The position numbers and the translations under genes are program-made. A model generated the notes under the pieces. That model was not told the DNA's origin. It saw nothing but the letters and a program-made list of their open reading frames with translations, and did not search any database. From assembly GCA_030849465.1 (NCBI GenBank), contig JARVLF010000001.1:310001-374000 (forward strand): a stretch of 64,000 nucleotides of DNA, given 5' to 3'. Origin of the DNA: Moesziomyces globuligerus. Taxonomy: Eukaryota > Basidiomycota > Ustilaginomycetes > Ustilaginales > Ustilaginaceae. Below are positions 21,301 through 29,053 of the stretch, piece by piece. Each line of letters starts with the position of its first letter. The stretch's first letter is position 1.

Positions 21301-24300
21301 AGCCCTCCCGCGGCTGCGGTGCCGTTCTCGGACGAGACGCCACGCAAGCCCATGACGTGCGCCCTCGACGTGCTCTTCCTGCTCCGTCGCATCCATGCTG
21401 AGCGCTCGCCGGATCCCGCAGGCACCCCCGCCGGCTGGGCGCTTGTGACTGAGCGCAACGGCCTCTACGTGCGCAGGAAGCTCATGGAGTCCATCTCCAG
21501 CACCGTGCTCGTGCAGCGCGGCGACAAGGTCGTCCAGGGCCTCTCGGCCGAGGATCTGCTCGACGTCGTGTCGAATCTACGCAGCCGCAAGCAGTGGGAC
21601 GACAAGATCGAGTCGACCACCCTCCTGGAGAGCTACGGTGACGGCTCCTTCACGTCGTTCATCACCACCAAGGCGAGCTTCCCGTTCCGCGGCCGCGCGT
21701 TCCACTTGGCTAGCCTGACTGCGCGCGGAGCCCCGCCGTCGAGCATCGGCGCGACTAGCCCGGGCGAGGCGCCGCTGTCGAGCTCGGCATCGTCGTGGTC
21801 GGGTCCGGCGGTCTACTTCCACGCATCGGCCTCGTTCCCGCAGCAGAACTCTGGATTCGCAGCGGAACGGGTCAATTCGGCCGGATTGCCGTTCGGAAAG
21901 GTGCTGATCGACGGCTGGATCTTGGAGACGCTGGATCCGTACAGCTCGACGAGCTTCCAGATCCCATCGACGCGCTGTACGCATGTCGTGGCGATCGACT
22001 ATGCGGGCAGCTTGCCCGTGGCGGTCAACACCATGTGGAACGCGAATCTGCCGCGCTCGGTGCTGCTGGTCGAGGACTACCTCAAGGCGCGGGGCTCCAT
22101 CCCGTCGGTCAAGACGCCGCCGGCCTGCTTGCAGGTTCTGGGTGATGGCCGCGACGAGGACCAGGGCTTCGTATGGTCCCTCAACGATCCCCAGCGCAAG
22201 AATCTGTTCGTCTCGTCGAGCTTCGAGCCAACGACGCGCACGTACGTCGCCGTGAGCATGCACCGGCCCAGCGCACCGCCGGCGGCCGAAGAGGCGACGG
22301 GCCTGCTGCCTGCCGCGTCCATCGTAAGCAACAGTAAGCCGCGCGCGCCGCGCACGTCGGATGCTGCGGCGACCAAGAGCGTGGCCGAGAAGCTCACGCA
22401 GGCGGTGAATGCCGCGCCGGGGACACCGCTGCTGGGCTCGGCCGCGCCGCCGGTCAACTCGAGCGCCGAACAGGACTCGAGCCTCTCGAGGGCCACGAGC
22501 ATGCACTCGATCGCGAGCGCCTCGGCGGCCAGCAGCGCGTCGACCATCCGCCGTCGCCCGAGCTCCATCCACACGGACTCGCGCAACGCCAAGGACCTCA
22601 TCCTCATGGAAGTCGAGATCGAACTGCGCCACTACCACAAGGGCTACGACGTCCAGTGCTTCTCCGAGTTCGCTCCTGCCGGCGCGGCCGTTTCCGACCC
22701 GGCGGCAGCCTCCTCGGGGAGAGAGATAGCCGGCGGTGAGAATGCAGCGGAAGTGCAGGACAAAGTGAGCGGCATGGCGGCCCAGGGAGCGGACAGCGCC
22801 AAGCCGAAGGCACCATTTTCGCTGCGGATGGCGCCCGAGAAGACCAAGGATCTGCCGGTGCACATCAAGGTGTACGATCTGCCGCCGAGTGCGGTGCTGG
22901 CGGCGACGCTGGATCCGTCGGCGCGGCCGCGCAAGCATCTGGTGCGCGTGACGGTGCCGACGACCTCGTTCCTCGACCCGGTCGAAGACCCGCTGACGGG
23001 CTCCAAGGCGCCGGAGATTCCGGCGTGGTACACGAGCCTGCTGGATCGCGGTGCCGTGCTGCGCCTCGTGGTCAAGCCGCTCAAGAGCGACGGCGGCGAG
23101 GCCGAGGCGGCGGGCGCGCCACGCGATGCCAACGGCACCGCGGTCTTGGCCACGCCCGTCGGCAAGGTGGCGGTGCGCAGCGGCGAGGCCAAGCTCGACA
23201 TTGTGCACGTCAATCAGACCTCGGCGATGCTGCAGCGCGAGCAGATTGGGATCGAGCCCATGACGCAGCTCAAGCGCGTGGCGCCGCCGCGGCCCCGGTC
23301 GGCGCGCAAATCGGGGCTCGAGAGCGCGGCGGTGGCGCGCGACGATGTACGGCTCCCCGAGGCCTTGCGCAAGCCGATCGCACAGCGCACTGATCTGCTA
23401 GAGCCCGATGCGACTGCACAGGGCGGACCGGGCAAGTCCGATGCAAAGGGCGCCAAGGCCGGTTCGGCAAGCACCGCCACAGGCACAGACAACGGTGCGG
23501 CGACGCGCGCAGCAGGAGCGGCGGAGAAGGGCAGCAAGGCGGGTGGGTCGTTGGCGCCCTCGTCGGCGACGGGGTCTGCGAACGGGTCGGCGGCTGGATC
23601 GGCGCCGCCCTCGCGCGCTGCGACACCGTCGGCGCCCACCTCGACGGGCGCGCAGATCATGAGCATGTTCGGCTCGTACCCGCTCTCGCGGCTGGGCACG
23701 GGGAGCGCGCTGGCGTCGTCGCTGACCTCGGTCTCGTCGGTCACCGCGCGCGGCAGCAGCGTCGCCTCTTCGTCGTCGGCGAAAACGAATGCCGAGGCAC
23801 TGGCGGCGAGCGACCGGGCCAAGCATCCACGCGCCGCCGACAAGGGCGATAAGCCCGCCGCCGGCGCGCCGTCCGAGGGGCTCGAGGAGCGCGAGGCGGC
23901 GGCGAGCGCAGGCGAGGCCGTGGTCGAGGCGGCCGCGACTGCGCGCACCACGCTCGCGCACGCGCTCGGCAGGCTCGGCCAAGCGTGGCGCTCCGAGCGC
24001 CAGTGTCGGCTCTCGACCGTGGTGCTCGTCGCGGTGGCGGCGTTCCTGCTCGGCTCGTTGATGCGCAGCTGGCTCGCGCCGACCGACTTTGTGCTCGCCC
24101 AGACCCGCGTGACGACGCGCCGCGACGCCGATTTCGCCCAGCTCGTCACCAGACTCAGCGACGCAGCCGGCGCCAAGACGGATAAGTCGCTCGATAGGCT
24201 GGCCGACCAGGTCGGTGTGGGTGCCCAGAGCGACGAGGTGACGCAGGTTCACTGGACTCAGCTGCACAGACTCGTCCAGGTGCCCGTTCCCGCGCTCGGC

Positions 24301-24339
24301 TGGGACCTCGTTCTCGCTCGCGTCCACAGACGCGTCTAA
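18337..24339 (+). CDS. Giant membrane-anchored protein with three START-like lipid-binding regions
   Basis: 2,000-residue single-exon protein, read from the ATG at 18337 (context CAACCATGG). Three regions look like START/Bet v1-type lipid-binding folds. Region 1 is about 125-335 (PDIYRAVSELSYDG, then FTVFWSWDLRGAWMGMP). Region 2 is about 555-780 (WKPISDMKGVTVTQLD, then YWDKTLDDATLL, then WPVSARDTVVIQ). Region 3 is about 1005-1255 (WALVTERNGLYVRRKL, then RKQWDDKIESTTLLE, then VDG-like wording ending in WNANLPRSVLLVEDYL). Low-complexity Ala/Ser/Gly linkers separate them. A single C-terminal transmembrane helix (about 1890-1910, TVVLVAVAAFLLGSLM) is followed by a short soluble tail, so the bulk probably faces the cytosol as a tail-anchored protein. 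A role in lipid transfer or sensing at a membrane contact is inferred. An alternative upstream start at 17785 would add 184 unconvincing residues. Confidence 0.8.
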   Translation: MEDGPSLQKSKEQWLAALDEAVDSFRTLVAESSSKAWKPVSLAGSTPSTPSLASTSTFPLTPSQSAASSSSNKTPAASRAKPRDSSSLRHVESIEDLDQRNASPSPSTSAPTASPAPAKPSAADVQPFRIGRFRPDHVAVHRRTRKGPDIYRAVSELSYDGTADLNAFRAVLQTAETRPSWDRLVQSAELVEQLDPITRINKVHYRLGWPASPRDAIVINRTLADDATLIDISTSLPRSPDAPSYLRPAPPCVRSHVHLMAWCIQILPPDTSSSSSNARSKASATSAPLRSLPRIKFTVFWSWDLRGAWMGMPSGGLGMHLPELIKGLANHVHDSSDKIPALSNYGSCVEVLTSNFDPTRDTLATDYAVVVEDAAARQAEDCAEKDLDTVHLLRSRRKLQATVEFLLPSSEGWDVRVDVKGHASSSSASADTDAAEAARSWRATAERASASRFTILSIRHKALENSEELVRIRVRIQRVVASTELRLNDEPLHIDHIEPRTPAALAQPLLEDTASISEISVVTTSTGSAASLNAGAAANASRSGTPNLGSAHQINNQIRRNYIYFTSLLQEPEAKWKPISDMKGVTVTQLDSIDPTLVVYRAEATFVGVSVWDLFSTIGNAGARAYWDKTLDDATLLTDINELSSLWHTKTKPSWPVSARDTVVIQTAYKAPTSVHIFSFSTDDRAQLPAIPPVEPGTIRTQIDLRGWSVEALSPTTVHVTMLEQSDPKGWTSKSATPAAMVSAVAGVGEYAIKFGSPPVLTRLLGAKAKVSRYDHEKATFRIEYACDVPIDDDLTDAPNVECEIRCDVEAWATSLDLVVDPPPISISCLRRHKLSQGGGGLWLTIEHAVASLEDDSARITIRRGTSREKGAVHVNGASIKVDVDELNDEQVQQLSRQKRSKPQRVPLDLINPTRKATDDTAATASKAGGATPSASAASESSKEQGARQLSEGGTGERQMADSTATIGPPGPAATISEGKKHERSDSASPPAAAVPFSDETPRKPMTCALDVLFLLRRIHAERSPDPAGTPAGWALVTERNGLYVRRKLMESISSTVLVQRGDKVVQGLSAEDLLDVVSNLRSRKQWDDKIESTTLLESYGDGSFTSFITTKASFPFRGRAFHLASLTARGAPPSSIGATSPGEAPLSSSASSWSGPAVYFHASASFPQQNSGFAAERVNSAGLPFGKVLIDGWILETLDPYSSTSFQIPSTRCTHVVAIDYAGSLPVAVNTMWNANLPRSVLLVEDYLKARGSIPSVKTPPACLQVLGDGRDEDQGFVWSLNDPQRKNLFVSSSFEPTTRTYVAVSMHRPSAPPAAEEATGLLPAASIVSNSKPRAPRTSDAAATKSVAEKLTQAVNAAPGTPLLGSAAPPVNSSAEQDSSLSRATSMHSIASASAASSASTIRRRPSSIHTDSRNAKDLILMEVEIELRHYHKGYDVQCFSEFAPAGAAVSDPAAASSGREIAGGENAAEVQDKVSGMAAQGADSAKPKAPFSLRMAPEKTKDLPVHIKVYDLPPSAVLAATLDPSARPRKHLVRVTVPTTSFLDPVEDPLTGSKAPEIPAWYTSLLDRGAVLRLVVKPLKSDGGEAEAAGAPRDANGTAVLATPVGKVAVRSGEAKLDIVHVNQTSAMLQREQIGIEPMTQLKRVAPPRPRSARKSGLESAAVARDDVRLPEALRKPIAQRTDLLEPDATAQGGPGKSDAKGAKAGSASTATGTDNGAATRAAGAAEKGSKAGGSLAPSSATGSANGSAAGSAPPSRAATPSAPTSTGAQIMSMFGSYPLSRLGTGSALASSLTSVSSVTARGSSVASSSSAKTNAEALAASDRAKHPRAADKGDKPAAGAPSEGLEEREAAASAGEAVVEAAATARTTLAHALGRLGQAWRSERQCRLSTVVLVAVAAFLLGSLMRSWLAPTDFVLAQTRVTTRRDADFAQLVTRLSDAAGAKTDKSLDRLADQVGVGAQSDEVTQVHWTQLHRLVQVPVPALGWDLVLARVHRRV

Positions 24340-24430
24340 GCAACCGCAATGGTCATTCTGATTCACACGGCTTCGGATCGATTCGGGAAGCACCAACGGA
24401 GCTTGCTGTGGGTGAGAGTGAGGTTGGGGC

Positions 24431-24841
24431 CTATGAGTGGGAGGTGATGAGTGGGGCGATGTTGAGCAGGTGAGCAGGCGCGAGTTTGTGGGAAGCATTG
24501 AGGCTCAGCACTGTCCAGGTAGGCGGTGCGAGGTTTGTAGGCTCGGGTGCGGCGAGTGGGACGAGGTGGTTGGCGAGGTAGAGTGGGACGAGGGTGGTTG
24601 TGAGGAAGAGGACGAGGGTCAAGGTGCGTTCCCAGGGCTCCATGACGTTGAGGCCCACTGTGGCGCTAGCCTTGACCCACCACGCCCAGGCGGCGTCCCA
24701 GATGGCAAGCAGCAGCCGCGTCGTCAGTTCGGGCTTGGAAGATGGCATTGGTAGAGGCGGTGGAGTCGGCTTGCGATGCGATCTCCATACGATGGGCCAG
24801 AGCATTGCCGTCGAGGTTGTGTCCGGCGTCATGCTTGTCAT
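24431..24841 (-). CDS. Small activating subunit of serine palmitoyltransferase (ssSPT/Tsc3-like)
   Basis: A 136-residue protein with the hallmark of the small SPT subunit family: an amphipathic Trp-rich helix (LAIWDAAWAWWVKAS, about 45-59), then MEPWER at 67-72, directly followed by a transmembrane helix (about 73-95, TLTLVLFLTTTLVPLYLANH). Animal ssSPTa has the same MLEPWER-TM layout. These subunits bind the Lcb1/Lcb2 heterodimer in the ER and stimulate the first step of sphingolipid synthesis, condensation of serine with palmitoyl-CoA. The start may be the ATG at 24841 or an in-frame ATG at 24748 (MPSSKPELTT), which gives about 105 residues. The gene converges on the START-protein gene with only 91 bp between stops, so the 3' ends may overlap. 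Confidence 0.85.
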   Translation of the reverse strand: MTSMTPDTTSTAMLWPIVWRSHRKPTPPPLPMPSSKPELTTRLLLAIWDAAWAWWVKASATVGLNVMEPWERTLTLVLFLTTTLVPLYLANHLVPLAAPEPTNLAPPTWTVLSLNASHKLAPAHLLNIAPLITSHS

Positions 24842-25816
24842 TCTTCTTCCCGCGAATGCACCAGCGCAAACAAAGTGGTTGGACTTGCGCCGATGTCGTC
24901 AGCGCTCAGAAAGGAACAGGGATGTGTGGTTATATCTCGCCTTGCCCGTCGTCTCGTCTTTACAACTGGCAACTTTTGCCGCTCCCTCTTTTTTCCTGCC
25001 GCCCGCCCTGAGCTTCCCTTCTCCCTGCGTCTCTTCCAGTCTGTCCAAAGGACAAGGTATCAAGACTAGAGACCGCACGCTGCTCAGACCGACCGACTGT
25101 CGCTGGTTCTCGGCACGAGACCTCGATCATCCGTCCGACGGAAGTTGACACCCCACTCCCCCCTGCGTCATCCTTCCTTATGCACCATACCCGACCGAGT
25201 GCTGCTGGGTAAAGTGCGACTGGTCGGTCTGCCTACCCGAGAACGGCGGAAAGAGCAACAAGCTGCCGTGCCGAGGGCCAGGTTGAGCGTGCGCTCAAGC
25301 TCTCGACTACGGTCGGGCGGTCTTTGAGCACCCTGCTTTAGCCTCGAATCGAGGCTCCCCTTTTCCCGAGTCTCCGAGCTTCGTCTCTCGACAACCAGGG
25401 CCGCTGCAGGGCCGCTGCAGGGCCGCTGCAGGGCACCAGAGCACCAGAGCACCAGGGGCATCAGGGCATCAGGACGGCTCCACGGTGGCTACAGGTAGAA
25501 CGATAGGGCGTTGCCAAGACGGGCAGTAGGGTCGCCAAGGTGCGAAGGCGAGGATTGGGTTGCAGAGTATGCTGCTAAAAAAACAGGGTGCGAGCGTCCC
25601 GAATCGGACCATAGCTCAGGGTAAACTCTCGACTCGCTTCTCCAAACCCACTTTGGGCGGTCTTGCGACGGCCGCGTGGCTTGAGCTTACGCATGACGAC
25701 GGTGCGCATCCAGTCGGCCCTGCAGCCCACCTCTGCCAGCTTTGCGGCTCGACACGAGCATCCAGACGCGTGCTCGCTGCGTACATGCTTGCAGTATTGG
25801 TACATTGCCATCGGCT
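24842..25816. other. Intergenic: SPT small-subunit promoter / G-alpha downstream
   Basis: About 1 kb with no supported gene. It contains the leader of the leftward SPT subunit gene and the minisatellite at 25398-25472. Confidence 0.55.
25398..25472. repeat. Compound minisatellite
   Basis: Three exact copies of the 11-mer GGGCCGCTGCA (25398-25430) run straight into CACCAGAG units and then GGGCATCA units. Three different short units abut, as in slippage-grown DNA. Confidence 0.88.
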
Positions 25817-27397
25817 TTACACGAGGCCTGTGACGCGGAGGTTTTCGCGGAGGATGCTATCTTTTACACTCATGAGGATGGCTTTGATCTGTCTGGTGCT
25901 CGTGGCGACGGTGGTGTGGACGTAGAGTCTCCTCTTGGCCGCGTTTCCAGCCTGGTCTTCGTGGCGTCTGAGCGTATCTCGAAACCTTGACCTGAACCAT
26001 CTCCATACGGCCTCAAAGTCGTTGTCGCCTGCGTACTCGGGCCAGTAGCGGCTAAGCAGCACACCCTGGCGCAACTTTTTCTCGAGCAGATCGATCTTGT
26101 TGAGGAAGAGGATGACGCTCGCCTTGGCGAGCAGAGGATTGCTGACGATGGCTTCAAAGAGGGTAAAGGTATCTTCGAGGCGGTTTGTCGCGGGGTCTTC
26201 GAGGAGCGGTTGATCGAATGCCGAGAGCGGGGCGAGGAAGATGATGCTGTCGACGTCGTCGAGGAAGGGGATCCAGGCGGCACGCTGGCTGCGCGAGCCG
26301 CCGACGTCGTAGATGCGGTAGACGAGCGTCCGGTCGATGCGGAAGACGTCTTCGGTCACGCCGAGCGTACGCACGCGCGAGTGCAGGATGTCTTCGTCGC
26401 TCGGCGCGTATCCTGCACCGACGAGGCGCGCGTAGTGGTCGAGAAAGTACGGCGTAGCCGCTTCGCTCTGGCCGTCGAGAAAGACGCCCCGCTTGCGCAG
26501 CGCTCGACACCGCGCATCATCGTTCCACAACGACAGGATCTCCGCCTGCATATTGCGAAGCATACGCACCGCTTCGCTGTCCTCCTCGTCGCTCTCTTGA
26601 CCAGGGTCGCGGGTGGATCGGAAGAGCGACCGTCGAGCGTAGGTGAACAACCGTTCTTGCCAGCCGGGACGCAAGAGCAAGGGACTCTTCTCGCCCGCCT
26701 TGGTCCGTACTGCCGCTGGTCGAGCCACACCGTCTGCCTCCATACCGTTGACGGGAGCCTCGTCCGAGACGGCCCCCAGCTCGAACCGCAACCGCCTCTC
26801 GAGCTCGGTCACCGCGGGCAGATATCGATCCCACAGGGTGAGACCTCCGACATGGGCTCCCTTGCCCATTTCGAGCGCCTCTGTTCGCAGGTCTGGAGCA
26901 TTGTGAGCGCCAGTGGGGGATAAGGGGGAAGCGGGGGATGTGGAAGGGGAGGGGGATTCGAGGCGAGCTAGTTCGAGCGATTTGCGTTCTGCGCGGTCGA
27001 GGTGGTACCTCTGCATGGTCTGGAGCAGGACGCGGATGCTAGCGGTGAGGTTGAGTACGACGATCTGCGACCAGCCGGCGCGCTCGCTTGCGTGGGCGTG
27101 CGGGTCGTAAAGCAGGCGCATCTGTTTGAGCACGGTCGTCTTGCCCGCACCCGCCTGACCGAGCAAGACCATCTTGTAGACGCGTCCGCCCTTGTCTCTG
27201 AGCGTCTCGATGCCACGCGCTGTGGGGCGAACGCCTGGATAGGCAGCGTCGCCTAGCTTGAGCAGACGATCGATCTCGTCGGAGCGTTGCTTGGCCTGGC
27301 GCTCGTTGTGCAGCCGCGTCTGGCGCTGTGCGGTCGTCTCGTTGGCCGGAGGCACCAGCGCCAGGGACAGAGGGTCGGAACGCTCGCTCGCGCCCAT
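25817..27397 (-). CDS. Divergent heterotrimeric G-protein alpha subunit
   Basis: A 526-residue G-alpha protein if started at 27397 (MGASERSDPL, which keeps Gly2 for possible N-myristoylation). An in-frame ATG at 27481 would add 28 residues. Typical G-alpha proteins are about 350 residues; the excess lies in Ser/Pro-rich and acidic insertions in the helical domain. Motifs in this numbering: P-loop GQAGAGKTT at 80-88 (usual GAGESGKST, so the Glu is lost); switch I SRVRTLGV, which keeps the arginine finger and the Mg-binding Thr; switch II DVGGS, with Ser368 where nearly all G-alphas have the catalytic Gln; NKID starting at Asn433; and HTTVATST in place of FTCATDT. The C terminus reads RVTGLV, without the Cys four residues from the end that marks the pertussis-toxin-sensitive class. 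It may correspond to the divergent fourth G-alpha known in smuts (gpa4), but I cannot test that here. Confidence 0.9.
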   Translation of the reverse strand: MGASERSDPLSLALVPPANETTAQRQTRLHNERQAKQRSDEIDRLLKLGDAAYPGVRPTARGIETLRDKGGRVYKMVLLGQAGAGKTTVLKQMRLLYDPHAHASERAGWSQIVVLNLTASIRVLLQTMQRYHLDRAERKSLELARLESPSPSTSPASPLSPTGAHNAPDLRTEALEMGKGAHVGGLTLWDRYLPAVTELERRLRFELGAVSDEAPVNGMEADGVARPAAVRTKAGEKSPLLLRPGWQERLFTYARRSLFRSTRDPGQESDEEDSEAVRMLRNMQAEILSLWNDDARCRALRKRGVFLDGQSEAATPYFLDHYARLVGAGYAPSDEDILHSRVRTLGVTEDVFRIDRTLVYRIYDVGGSRSQRAAWIPFLDDVDSIIFLAPLSAFDQPLLEDPATNRLEDTFTLFEAIVSNPLLAKASVILFLNKIDLLEKKLRQGVLLSRYWPEYAGDNDFEAVWRWFRSRFRDTLRRHEDQAGNAAKRRLYVHTTVATSTRQIKAILMSVKDSILRENLRVTGLV

Positions 27398-29053
27398 CTT
27401 GCCCGCACGCCCGCGCATATCCCGACCCGACACAACTGGCGTCATACCGAATACCCTCCCGCGACAACCTGCGTCGTCCAAAGATGCCAGAGCGCAGCGT
27501 AGAGACTGGGCTAGAGAAGTGGGCCGGAGGGTGGGTCTATCGACGGCGTTGCGTGGCGCTTTATACAGCCGAAGAATGCAAGGCTAGCTGGCTGCGGACG
27601 CAAGCTTCGAGGTGGTTCTGACGGTGGGGCCAAAGCGGTGATATGAAAGAGCAGCTGAGGTTCATCCGAGAACTCGAGACTCGTGGGTTGCCACCCGCGT
27701 TGGCCGAAGCTTATGTGAGCCAAGCCCACCGAGGCGGATGCGCTGCTTGGCAGAGGAGCGCCGCAAATGAGGACGTTGTCGTGGCAGAGCGAAGAGCAAG
27801 GTTTGGTGGGCGAGGGTCGGATTCGCAATGCCCAACAACCAAGTGCAGCTCCCGGCTCGGAGAAGTGCCTCCTTCGGAGAGCGCCAGAGTCGGAAGGCGA
27901 TAGGGCGTACGAAGAGAGCAGAGAGCGATGGGGACAAGACCGGAAGCCAAGCCGGCGTCCCGGCTGGCTTACCACAAAGAAGGCCGGGATGTAAGGAGCA
28001 TATTGCTGCCTCGCCCAGCAGGCGGGAAGAAGAGGAGGGGGGGGGGGGGGGGGGAGGGGGGGGGGGGGCGGCTAAGGCTCAGCCAGCGGCAAGGGTCCAA
28101 GGCTCGAAGGCGTTTTTTTAGGTCTGTGTGGCTTGTTGCTGCAGGATATGAAAGAAAAGGCCTCTTGTGAGTTTAGCGAGCCGAGGCTCGGATTCGCATC
28201 CTTTGGTGGCTGCATGCTAAGCATCCAATGCCTGCGCGCGCTGCGCGAGCTGCGTGCGATGCCAGCTGTGCCAAAGATGCGGCATGTACGGGAGTATGCA
28301 TACACCAGCTTTGCACGGTGCATTTATTCTACCTCCTCGCTGGTGCTGGCCGCGGCGTAAGGTGCCGAAAAGGGCAAGTGTGGGGTCCGTTGTTCGACAT
28401 GCAACCGATCGAGCTCCGCGGGCGCGGTAGTGTACTGTACCATTGCGTTGTGCATACAGTCCACCGACACGATGCTATTGGCTTTGCACGGCCCGTGCGC
28501 CATGCACGAGACCTTGGCCTGGGCTCGTGCCGAGAACCTTATTCCGCGCTCGGCCCAAGCCAGTGGTTCCGACCGCCGACAAGTCCATGTTTCAAAAAAA
28601 AGGCCCCGAAAGTCGTGCCCCTTGTGTACCTTGTGCATCTTGTGCGCCTTGTACGCTATCACGGCTCAGCTGAGGCTGTCGAACAATCACAAGTGCACAC
28701 ATGCGCACGATGTTGGCTGTCGTCGTTCAAGCGCCAGCTCGAGGCTCAGCAGAAGAGGTGGTCGAGAATCACATCGCGTAAAGGGAGATCTATTCCACTT
28801 TTTACCGTGTGAATCGCTCAAATGTCGACGCTACCCGATTCGGAGAACGAGGATTCTAGCAACATGGATCTTTCGATGGCTAGACCTGGAGCGAGTTGCG
28901 CTATCCGATCTTGATTCAGAAAGATGATGGATCTTACTGTGGCCAGACCTGATGCCACGCCACATTCGTCGGAAGCAAGCGTGTACAACTACAATTGAAT
29001 GGTGCGAGACGAATGCCAAATATGCATGGGAGCGTCAAAGAGGCAAGAAAGGC
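27398..29053. other. Gene-free interval with a poly-G tract
   Basis: About 1.65 kb between two leftward genes, holding the G-alpha leader and promoter. The G-rich tract at 28037-28068 and a run of CTTGTGYRC-type units near 28,618-28,655 stand out. No supported gene. Confidence 0.55.
28037..28068. repeat. Poly-G tract (G18-A-G13)
   Basis: Eighteen G, one A, then thirteen G on the plus strand. Such a run can form a G-quadruplex and is also prone to sequencing-length error. Confidence 0.85.
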
